The translations under genes and the position numbers were made by a program. From the NCBI RefSeq assembly GCF_014851395.1, contig NW_024044681.1, forward strand, positions 3,906,409-3,970,408: DNA of 64,000 nucleotides, read 5' to 3'. The notes beneath the pieces are model-generated. The model saw nothing but the letters and a program-made list of their open reading frames with translations. It ran no database searches and was not told where the DNA came from. Shown in pieces: positions 1 through 10,102 of the stretch (position 1 is the first letter of the stretch; the number at the start of each line of letters is the position of its first letter). Source of the DNA: Micropterus salmoides (Eukaryota; Chordata; Actinopteri; Centrarchiformes; Centrarchidae).

Positions 1-2058
1 AGTATTTTACATTGCTGTAGTAGTACTTTTACTTGCCAGAGAGTATTTTACATTGCTTTAGTACTACTTTTACTTTTAATAGTGTTTTACATTGCTGTAG
101 TAGTACTTTTACTTGTAACAGAGTATTTTATATTGCTGTAGTAGTACTTTTACTTGCAACAGAGTATTTTACATTGCTTTAGTAATACTTTTACTTGTAA
201 TAGTGTTTTACATTGCTTTAGTAGTCATTTTACTTGCAACAGAGTATTTTACATTGCTGTAGTAGTACTTTTACTTGCAACAGAGTATTTTACATTGCTT
301 TAGTACTACTTTTACTTGTAATAGTGTTTTACATTGCTTTAGTAGTAATTGTACTTGCAATAGAGTATTTTACATTGCTGTAGTAGTACTTTTACTTGCA
401 ACAGAGTATTTTACATTGCTTTAGTACTACTTTTACTTGTAATAGTGTTTTACATTGCTTTAGTAGTACTTATACTTGCAATAGAGTATTTTACATTGCT
501 GTAGTAGTACTTTTACTTGCAATAGAGTATTTTACATTGTTGTAGTACTACTTTTACTTGCAACAGAGTATTTTACATTGCTGTAGTACTACTTTTACTT
601 GTAATAGTGTTTTACATTGCTTTAGTAGTCATTTACTTGCAACAGAGTATTTTACATTGCTTTAGTACTACTTTTACTTGTAATAGTGTTTTACATTGCT
701 TTAGTAGTAATTTTACTTGCAATAGAGTATTTTACATTGCTGTAGTACTACTTTTACCTGTAATAGTGTTTTACATTGCTTTAGTACTACTTTTACTTGT
801 AATAGTGTTTTACATTGCTTTAGTAGTAATTTTACTTGCAATAGAGTATTTTACATTGTTGTAGTACTACTTTTACTTGCAACAGAGTATTTTACATTGC
901 TGTAGTACTACTTTTACTTGTAATAGTGTTTTACATTGCTTTAGTAGTCATTTTACTTGCAACAGAGTATTTTACATTGCTTTAGTACTACTTTTACTTG
1001 TAATAGTGTTTTACATTGCTTTAGTAGTAATTTTACTTGCAATAGAGTATTTTACATTGCTGTAGTACTACTTTTACCTGTAATAGTGTTTTACATTGCT
1101 TTAGTACTACTTTTACTTGTAATAGTGTTTTACATTGCTGTAGTAGTACTTTTACTTGCAATAGAGTATTTTACATTGCTGTAGTAGTACTTTTACTTGC
1201 AATAGAGTATTTTACATTGCTGTAGTAGTACTTTTACTTGCAACAGAGTATTTTACATTGCTGTAGTAGTACTTTTACTTGCAATAGAGTATTTTACATT
1301 GCTGTAGTAGTACTTTTACTTGCAATAGAGTATTTTACATTGCTGTAGTAGTACTTTTACTTGCAACAGAGTATTTTACATTGCTGTAGTAGTACTTTTA
1401 CTTAACACAGAGTATTTTACATTGCTGTAGTAGTACTTTTACTTGCAACAGAGTATTTTACATTGCTGTAGTAGTACTTTTACTTGCAACAGAGTATTTT
1501 ACATTGCTGTAGTAGTACTTTTACTTGCAACAGAGTATTTTACATTGCTTTAGTAGTACTTTTATTTGCAACAGAGTATTTTACATTGCTGTAGTAGTAC
1601 TTTTACTTGCCAGAGAGTATTTTACATTGCTTTAGTAGTACTTTTACTTGTAATAAGAGTATTTTACATTGCTGTAGTACTACTTTTACTTGTAACAGAG
1701 TATTTTACATTGCTTTAGTAGTACTCTTACTTGCAACAGAGTATTTTACATTGCTTTAGTAGTACTTTTATTTGCAACAGAGTATTTTACATTGCTGTAG
1801 TAGTACTTTTACTTGCCAGAGAGTATTTTACATTGCTTTAGTAGTACTTTTACTTGTAATAAGAGTATTTTACATTGCTGTAGTACTACTTTTACTTGTA
1901 ACAGAGTATTTTACATTGCTTTAGTAGTACTCTTACTTGTAACAGAGTATTTTACATTGCTTTAGTAGTACTTTTACTTGCTACAGAGTATTTTACATTG
2001 CTTTAGTAGTAATTTTACTTGTAACAGAGTATTTTACATTGCTGTAGTAGTACTTTTA
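1..2058. repeat. Minisatellite, unit about 41 bp, about 50 copies
   Basis: The unit contains AGTATTTTACATTGC, then TGTAGTAGTACTTTTACTTG, then a short CAACAGAG or TAATAGTG linker. The linker variants alternate along the array. The array is already in progress at base 1, so its true start lies outside the window, and it ends sharply near 2058. On the opposite strand the unit reads CAAGTAAAAGTACT, which matches the core of a dispersed fish repeat seen at about 20.7 kb and 39.1 kb. Short open frames inside it are repeat translations without coding value. Confidence 0.95.
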
Positions 2059-4186
2059 CTGAAGGCTCAGTACTTCTTCTTGAGCAGAAGCAGCAGAGAC
2101 ACAGGTCGAACGAAGGAAAAGAAGAAGCTGGTTTGAATATTTGGGTGATTCTGAAAGCTTCCAGCTGCAGAACAGATGTGAAGATAAAGGACCTTCAGAG
2201 TTCTGCAGTAAAACAATAAAAGGCCTCTGAAGGCGTTTCCCTCCGTCAGCAGCAGCAGCAGCAGCCTTTAAATATTTGCAGGGTTTCTTGGAAGCAGCGA
2301 GAATATAAAGCTCAGTGTTCACAGCTTTCTGAGAAACTCCAAGGACTCGCACGAGGAGCTGCTGCTTCCTGTCACACAGGACATCCAGCTTTCATTCAGC
2401 AGCTGGGAAACATGTGATCAGTTATTATTCACTTCACTCACAGCAGCAGGGAAACCTTCACACTTTTATTACTGTATTATTATAAATATGCACAGTTCAC
2501 CAACAACAGTTATAATCACTCTGTGTACTCGTGCATTTGTACTCCAATCCATGATAATTTTACATTTTGTGTAAAATCTGTTAAAAATACCACTTTTACT
2601 TTTATGGTTGAGCGTGTTTAAAATGTATATTGTATATATGTAGCCGCAGTGCATCCTGGGAAGTGTTTTTGGGGTTCAAACACGCTTTAACAATAAATCA
2701 ATCAGGTTAAAGTTTCAGTTGAACTTAATTCTGACAATTAGTTTTCAGAAATCTACATGTTGAACTTCATTCTGAAACTTTAATCTCAGATTCATAACTT
2801 TGGATTTAATCATCATATTTCAGACTTTAATTTCAAATCTCATATTAAAATACTTTTAATCAGAGCACGAAGAGTTAAGAAGCAGCTTTTAAATAAACTT
2901 TATTATTTTCAGTTAAATTTAAACCTTTACAAACATTTCAACAAGAGAAAAGTTTCTTTACTTCACAAAGACAGATTTAAACTCTTCCGACAGAAACACA
3001 GAACCAGCTGAGCTGCAGTGTCATATCTCCTCAGTCCACCTTAAAACCAGGACGGCTGCAGAAAGCTGATCCTCAGCAGGCTGTTGAGGAATTACTGAAG
3101 TCCATGGAGGGCGGCCATTGTTGTTGTGCTTGTGTGTGTAGTACTGTGTGTGTGTATTACTGTGTGTAGTACTGTGTGTGTGTATTACTGTGTGTAGTAC
3201 TGTGTGTGTGTGTTACTGTGTGTAGTGAAAAGCTTCATTGCCAAGTAGTAATTTTCTGTGGTGATTAGCTTCTGGACATAAACTGACATTAATAAATGTT
3301 TAAATATATAAATATGAATAAAGAGATGCGAGTTATAGAAGAATTATAAAACTTTGAGTAAAAGATAAAACGTGGTTATTTACATTTGCATTACTCAGTG
3401 TTTGTGTTGTGCAAACAACAACATTACAGGGGGAGAGGATTTATATTTATAAAAATATATAAATATAAAATTGACAGATTATAAAAATACAAAACAATAA
3501 AGAATATGTGCAATACGGCAGTTTGTTCAGTGATATGCAAAATATTTACATTAGATTGTATTTCTGTGTATTTCTGTGATGAACCGTTGAAACAGGAAGT
3601 GATAAGATGTGAAAAGCAACTCCTTCAGTTTAAACATTTATTTCATTCAGGAAAATAATTCTTTATTCACTTTTTCACCGCTGCCAGTTGATTAAAGGAA
3701 CAGTCCGTCATTTTGTTACTGCAAAAAACCTCAGTGAAAATTCAGAGTTAACATTTTATTAAATTTGGATTTAATTCTGATCATTCAGATTTATAGTCTC
3801 AGATTTTTTTTAGGAAGTCAATTTGGACGTTCATCTCAAAATATGAAAAAATTTCAGACTTTAAATCTTTTGTGACTTTTGTCTTGAAACCTCTTTTAGA
3901 AACTTAAAATTTCACATTTGAGACGGTTTTCAAAATTTTTATTTATACTTTTATTCTCAAAAATCAGAGTTTAAATCACAGATTCCTGAGACTTTAGACT
4001 GAATTTCAATCTTAAAGTGATTTATTGTCTCCGTCAACAGATTAATGCTTTTTGACAAAATGTCAGAATAGTGAAAAGTTGTATTTAAAGTATTTCATGA
4101 CATCAGATCTGTGATTTTAATATGAATCCAAAAGATGAAATATTAAATCCACCTGCTGATTAGAGGAACTGATTCATCTGTATATT
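2059..4186. other. Non-genic stretch beyond the cradd 3' end
   Basis: I see no exon with splice sites or a conserved protein here. It is AT-rich, with a GTGTGTAGTACT microsatellite at about 3131-3225 and repeated runs of the type 'cagactttaatttcaaatct' at 2700-4030 that look like old low-complexity repeat. Confidence 0.5.
3131..3225. repeat. GT-rich microsatellite
   Basis: Imperfect repeats of TGTGTGTAGTACTG and TGTGTGTATTACTG. Confidence 0.8.
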
Positions 4187-5803
4187 TACACTACCGTTCA
4201 AAAGTTTGGGGTCACCCAAACAATTTTGTGTTTTCCTGAAAAGTCACACTTATTCACCACCATACGTTGTGAAATGAATAGAAAATGGAGTCAAGACATT
4301 GACAAGGTTAGAAATAATGATTTGTATTTGAAATAAGATCTTTTTTACATCAAACTTTGCTTTCGTCAAAGAATCCTCCATTTGCAGCAATTACAGCATT
4401 GCAGACCTTTGGCATTCTAGCTGTTAATTTGTTGAGGTAATCTGGAGAAATTGCACCCCACGCTTCCAGAAGCAGCTCCCACAAGTTGGATTGGTTGGAT
4501 GGGCACTTCTTGCGTACCATACGGTCAAGCTGCTCCCACAACAGCTCAATGGGGTTCAGATCTGGTGACTGCGCTGGCCACTCCATTACCGATAGAATAC
4601 CAGCTGCCTGCTTCTGCTCTAAATAGTTCTTGCACAATTTGGAGGTGTGTTTAGGGTCATTGTCCTGTTGTAGGATGAAATTGGCTCCAATCAAGCGCTG
4701 TCCACTGGGTATAGCATGGCGTTGCAAAATGGAGTGATAGCCTTCCTTATTCAGAATCCCTTTTCACCCTGTACAAATCTCCCACCTTACCAGCACCAAA
4801 GCAACCCCAGACCATCATATTACCTCCACCATGCTTAACAGATGGCGTCAGGCATTCTTCCAGCATCTTTTCATTTGTTCTGCGTCTCACAAACGTTCTT
4901 CTTTGTGATCCAAACACCTCAAACTTGGATTCATATGTCCACAACACTTTTTTCCAGTCTTCCTCTGTCCAATGTCTGTGTTCTTTTGCCCATCTTAATC
5001 TTTTTCTTTTATTGGCCAGTCTCAGATATGGCTTTTTCTTTGCCACTCTGCCCTGAAGCCCAGAATCCCGCAGCCGCCTCTTCACTGTAGATGTTGACAC
5101 TGGTGTTTTGCGGGTACTATTTAATGAAGATGCCAGTTGGGGACCTGTGAGGCGTCTGTTTCTCAAACTAGAGACTCTAATGTACTTATCTTCTTGCTCA
5201 GTTGTGCAACGCGGCCTCCCACTTCTTTTTCTACTCTGGTTAGAGCCTGTTTGTGCTGTCCTCTGAAGGGAGTAGTACACACCGTTGTAGGAAATCTTCA
5301 ATTTCTTAGCAATGTCTCGCATGGAATAGCCTTCATTTCTAAGAACAAGAATAGACTGTCGAGTTTCAGATGAAAGTTCTGTTTTTCTGGCCATTTTGAG
5401 CGTTTAATTGACCCCACAAATGTGATGCTCCAGAAACTCAATCTGCTCAAAGGAAGGTCAGTTTTGTAGCTTCTGTAACGACCTAAACTGTTTTCAGATG
5501 TGTGAACATGATTGCACAAGGGTTTTCTAATCATCAATTAGCCTTCTGAGCCAATGAGCAAACACATTGTACCATTAGAACACTGGAGTGATAGTTGCTG
5601 GAAATGGGCCTCTATACACCAGATATTGCACCAAAAACCAGACATTTGCAGCTAGAATAGTCATTTACCACATTAGCAATGTATAGAGTGTATTTCTTCA
5701 AAGTTAAGACTAGTTTAAAGTTATCTTCATTGAAAAGTACAGTGCTTTTCCTTCAAAAATAAGGACATTTCAATGTGACCCCAAACTTTTGAACGGTAGT
5801 GTA
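4187..5803 (-). mobile_element. Tc1/mariner DNA transposon, full length but disabled
   Basis: Perfect 27-bp terminal inverted repeats begin CACTACCGTTCAAAAGTTTG at 4189-4215 and mirror it at 5775-5801. Both ends are flanked by TA (4187-4188 and 5802-5803), the target duplication expected for this superfamily. The element is about 1.61 kb, normal for Tc1-like elements, and carries one transposase frame on the minus strand. Its ends are complete, so transposase supplied by another copy might still act on it. It lies about 120 bp beyond the cradd stop codon. Confidence 0.95.
4350..5394 (-). pseudogene. Tc1-like transposase, frameshifted, catalytic residue lost
   Basis: Tc1-family transposase would cut and paste the element. 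The N-terminal part (5394 down to 4747) starts MARKTELS and has the paired helix-turn-helix DNA-binding region, a GRPR-type hinge (SGRPRCT) and the start of the catalytic core. The C-terminal part (4727 down to 4350) continues in another frame with QQDNDPKHTS and SPDLNPIE and ends at a normal family position. Two lesions are visible. One extra A in the run near 4760 (GTGAAAAGGG) shifts the frame and creates a stop. The first catalytic Asp, normally in the W-T-D-E-S motif, is Tyr (WTYES, near 4935). The second Asp and the Glu are separated by 38 residues, a DD38E spacing instead of the usual DD34E. Total length would be near 345 residues. No function is expected. Confidence 0.93.
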
Positions 5804-5830
5804 AATTTAAGCTCAGTTTGAACCTGTTTT

Positions 5831-5836
5831 TTTAAT
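5831..5836 (-). terminator. Candidate cradd poly(A) signal ATTAAA
   Basis: ATTAAA on the minus strand, about 90 bases past the cradd stop, is the first plausible cleavage signal. It sits about 30 bp before the transposon end. If used, the 3' UTR is very short; otherwise the transcript would read into the transposon in sense with its transposase. Confidence 0.35.
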
Positions 5837-5926
5837 GAAACGTTTCATCGTAAATATAAAAATATCCATGCAGCCGTTTTAAAGTCTTGTGTTTGACCCG
5901 TGAGACAGAACAGAGAGGTTTCTGGG

Positions 5927-8900
5927 TCACATCAGGACGTCCTCCAGAACCGAGGGATGGACGTCTGCAGCCTTCAGGCTCTGCAGCAGCCGCTCGACTG
6001 TGGCTTTCTTCCCTTCGCACCGTCTCCACTGGACCAGACCGGCCAGAACCGCTCCGTGAGTACTGAGCGGGTGATCGGCCCGGCACCGGAACAAAGCCTC
6101 CGCGGACAGACCCAGGTCCATCAGGACCGACTCCCACTCGGCACCGAGCCGAGACGCCAGGCGGGACAGCTCCCGATCCGAAGGAACCTTCTGGAGAACC
6201 GAGTCAGGAAGCTGCCGGACGTCTGCAGAGAGACGGAGACGTTTTCAGTTCTGACAGATTAAAATGCGATTTTACAGATTTATCTTTAAAACCTGAATTT
6301 ACACTTTGATCTCAAAACTCATCATTTATTTCTCTCTTTTAAAACCTTTATGCTGAAATTAACTCTCAGAAAGGACATTATCAAAAAGATCTGATTTATT
6401 TTTCATTCATATGGATTTTTTTCCTTCACATTTTTGACTTTCTGAAATTTTACCTGAAAATTAAGATTTTATACTCAGATTTTTATCCAACCCACGTCAG
6501 GATTTGTCTGAATTTGCAGTTCTTTATTTTGTCTTTAATCTCAGGATTGTCTTGTCCATAAAGTTGAGATTTCTGAATGAAGTCTGGTTGACGGCTTTGA
6601 TCAGGTGACGGCTCTCGTACAAACAAACTTGTTGGACTTGTTCAGTTTGTTGTTGTCAAAGGTTTGAATAATAAACTTGATTTGTCGTCAGACGCTGCAA
6701 CTTTAATTCTCAGTATTTCTAAGTCGGGGGGGGGGTGTTGTGTTGTTTGGTCTCCTCTCATTGGAGAAAAGAGAGTTCCTCTTCAGTCAACACATGTTGC
6801 AATCAGTGTTTTTCTTTTAGGTCACTGAGACACAGGAAGTGCTGCCTGTTCACCGCTCGTAACCTCCACATGGTTTGTTTAATGAAGCGTCCTGCGGCGC
6901 TGAGAAAAAACGTAAAGGAATAAAGTTCAGATCAGCTGCAGAGAAGAAGAAGAGCAGCTTTACATTTTACATTACTCATTAACCCTGTGTTGTTTTGTTG
7001 TTCCTTTTCTTTCTGTAAAGAACATTCTGACCCCGTTAAGCAAAATCATTATAAATCAAGTATTTTTGTGGCATTTCTGTTCTACTTGTCAGTGACAGCA
7101 GCGAGACAGTAAATTATTATTATAAACATGAACTCCAACCCAGCAGCAGGTCCAGCGTTCATGTGTTTTATTTAGTTCATGATTCAAATATGCTGCAACA
7201 CGTCAGCTGTTTAAATAAAGCTTTATTTGAGGGTTTTTATGCTTTCAGTTAGCTGACTGACAGAAAATGAATCCCCAGCTATTGTTAGAATAAGCTGACG
7301 AGCCGACCCGTTCTCTCTCCCCGACTCGCCACATATGGACGCACGGTCAAGGCCTTGTAGCGAGGGTTCGATGTGAAACATTAAATATTTTTATTTGAGA
7401 TACGCGAGTTACGTAAAGTGCGTAAGTTAACTTACGTGTTAACTGACATACGTAGTTATTTTAACCCAAACCAGAATGTTTTCTGAACCTTGACCAACTA
7501 GTTTTGTTGCCTAAACCAAACCAAACTGCAACGTTTCACGACTTTATTAACGTGCCGTTTCAAAATGACGATGTTTCAAAACACCAGCGTTTTATTTGAA
7601 AGTCTAACCGGACGTTGCATATATGTTGTTGCTAAGCGTTGGCGAGGAGGAGGACTTTTTTTTAAAGTCAGAATTTTTAAGATTAAAGTCTGAATTAATT
7701 TTTAAATAAAAGACATAATTATTGGATTCAAGTTTGGATACAAGTCGGTAAACTGAGAATAAAATCTTCATTTTATTAGAAGGGCGAGGAGGAGGAAGGG
7801 TGAGGAGGAGGAAGGGCGAGGAGGAGGAAGGGCGAGGAGGAGGAAGGGCGAGGAGGAGGAAGGGCGAGGAGGAGGAAGGGCGAGGAGGAAGGGCGAGGAG
7901 GAGGAAGGGCGAGGAGGAGGAAGGGCGAGGAGGAGGAAGGGCGAGGAGGAGGAAGGGTGAGGAGGAGGAAGGGCGAGGAGGAAGGGCGAGGAGGGGTGTT
8001 GTGAGCGCTCAGCTCCGTTTGCTCTGATCTCCATTAAGAAACCAAAGAGCAGCGTCTGAACTAAAAAACTGTCTCGTTAGCAGAAACTGGTTTCTAAGAA
8101 TTCGTTATTAATTTAGTTAAAAGACGCTGACGAAGATTTTTTCCTGGAAAACTTCTTAAACTGTTCTGAGAAAAACTGAACGTCTCTGATGACGCAGGAA
8201 AACACAAACACAGCCGTCATCTGATTCATCTGAACATCTCAGATTATTCTCAAACATCTGGAACTGAACTTGGACTTTTTTACTAAATCAGACATTTAAT
8301 TAAAACTTTATCAATTTTCTTACTTTGATTAAAGATTTTAATCCCAAACTTTTATTTTGTTCCTTAAAATTTACTGAAATTTCAGATTTATAAAACTTTT
8401 CCTAAAATGCTTCACTTTTATTTCCAACTATAATCTCAGCTGCGACTTTAATCTAAATGCTGGATTTATTCAAAGCGCCTGACGAGGTTCCCGTTAACGC
8501 TGACGGTCGACCGTCGGGGCCGTTTGAGGTGATCTGCTCTCAACATCTGGATTTAAATATTGATTGTTTTCTTAGAAGATCTCAGTTTTATCTCTTCTAA
8601 CATTTATCTCAGAATTATTCACTTATTTTAACTTTTATGTCAAAATTCTTTTTCAAAAATGTCACTTTTATTTTGAAAGGTGTGCACGGTTCCTGTGTGA
8701 ACTCTTCTTCTCTTTAGTTTTCTTGGCGGTCGTGTCGTGAATCGTGAACGTCACGTCGTTATTAAAGGTAATTAAACGTCTAATAATCCATCAGTTATGG
8801 TAATAAATGTTAATTACTAGAAAACAGAGCCAGAGCTTTTTCACTGAGAACAAACTTCCTCTTCACGACTTATTTTCTTAATCAAACAAACAAACAAACA

Positions 8901-10102
8901 AACATCTTCCATGAAGGTAAACGTGTTTGTTAGTTTGTTGACGCTGAAGAACGATCAGCTGATCAGTTCTTTATGAATCTCAGCGTTTTATTCTGACGGC
9001 AGGTTCAGACCAGATGCACAGTGGACTAGAGCTGGACTAGACCTGGTCTGGAGCTGGACTAGAGCTGGACTAGACCTGGTCTGGAGCTGGACTAGAGCTG
9101 GACTAGAGCTGGACTTTTGTGGTCCAGATGTGGTCTACAGAAACAAAATACAACTAAAAAGGTTTTCATGAATCTAAAACTGGGTTTTAAACAATCTTTA
9201 GTCTTAGTACAGAACTGGACCTGGTCTAGACCTGGTCTGGAGCTGGTTTAGACCTGGTCTAGACCTGAGCTAATGTGGTCCAGATGTGGTCTACAGAAAC
9301 AAAATACAACTAAAAAGGTTTTCATGAATCTAAAACTGGGTTTTAAACATTCTTTAAAGTCTTCGTGTTAATGTAGTTCAGGTCAAGCCTAATAACAGTG
9401 CTGGACCTGGTCTAGATCTGGATTCATGTGGTCTAGATGTGGTCTCGGCGGTGAAGTCTCCCTGTTTCTGTTTTCACAAACTGATTTAAATGTTTCACCC
9501 ACAGATATCAGGTTAATAAACAGACTTCAGAGTCTTTGGCTAGACCTGGTCCGATGCGGTCTGGATCGGGGTTTTCAAAGTGGGAGGCTCATGAAGGATT
9601 TCTAACAAACAGGCGTGAAAGGGAACCAGGTCTGGGATCACTGACCTGGAATCAGCCCTGACCCGCACAGGCAGAACCAGAACCTGGACTGAACTGGAGC
9701 CAGACCCGGTTCTAAAGCCTTCACACAGAACACACTGAGACCTGTTTCTACCTCCAGGTGAGACGCTGGTGGTCTCAGGCGTGCTTCCTCCTCCCTGGTC
9801 TCACCTGGTGAGCTGGGTCCGGGTCCCGTCTGGAGCTCCTGCAGCAGCTTGTCTCGGACCCAGCCGAACTCGTCCAGAGAGCGCAGGAAGGCGCTGAAGG
9901 CCCGGGGCCCGCGGCTCGGCAGGAGGTCCAGCAGCTTCAGGGTCTTCAGCCTGTCTGTCGGCTGAGACGCGATGTCCTCCACCTGAGCCTCCGTCAGAAC
10001 GTTCTCCTGGTACAGAACCGGAACGATAGTCTCGCTGACCAGCAGCTGCCCGGACAGTTCCAGCCTGTGTGTCCGCAGCAGGGCTCTGTGTGCCGGGTCC
10101 AT
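5927..10102 (-). CDS. cradd: CRADD (RAIDD), CARD and death-domain adaptor
   Basis: Cytosolic adaptor that links the PIDD1 death domain to the CARD of caspase-2 in the PIDDosome. Two coding exons were read: 10102-9805 and 6222-5927. The first ends CCAG before GTGAGA; the second follows CTCTCTGCAG. They join in phase (1+2) to give 197 residues; human CRADD has 199. Residues 1 to about 88 are the CARD (LYQENVLTEAQVEDI, then LPSRGPRAFSAFL, then a W-V-R-x-K-L end). Residues about 110-190 are the death domain (LASRLGAEWESVLMDLGLS, then an R-C-R-A-D-H-P stretch and VLAGLVQWRR). The start is the first Met, directly before the CARD as in mammals. The 3.6 kb intron holds tandem repeats. socs2 lies upstream on the same strand, the human gene order. 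No defect is seen. Confidence 0.95.
7440..7640. repeat. Dispersed repeat, copy A
   Basis: Shares AGTTATTTTAACCCAAA and GAAAGTCTAACCGGA plus GTTGCATAT with a second copy at about 52375-52510 in the same orientation. The family is not identified; the intervening sequence has diverged. Confidence 0.65.
7779..7996. repeat. Purine-only minisatellite (GGGCGAGGAGGAGGAA)
   Basis: About 14 units of 13-16 bp. The + strand is almost entirely A and G with a single C per unit. Both strands are open in several frames because of the repeat, which gives spurious RRRKGEEEE-like and PPPRPSSSS-like frames. Confidence 0.95.
9010..9440. repeat. Tandem CTGGACTAGA motifs with a duplicated 80-bp block
   Basis: Short units such as CTGGACTAGAGCTGGACTAG and CTGGTCTGGAG recur from 9010 to 9430. 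A larger block starting TGTGGTCCAGATGTGGTC and ending in GGGTTTTAAAC occurs at about 9119-9200 and again at 9274-9355 with few changes, so it is a local direct duplication. Confidence 0.85.

Larger units (their letters stand above)
6223..9804 (-). other. cradd intron
   Basis: GT-AG intron of 3.58 kb between the CARD and death-domain exons. It holds a poly-G run (6726-6735), a dispersed repeat at about 7440-7640, a purine-rich minisatellite at 7779-7996 and a CTGGACTAGA-type tandem region at 9010-9440. I see no further exon. Confidence 0.8.

Noticed and set aside
1..2058. CRISPR-like array
   Set aside because: Units are contiguous with no unique spacers and the genome is a fish; it is a minisatellite.
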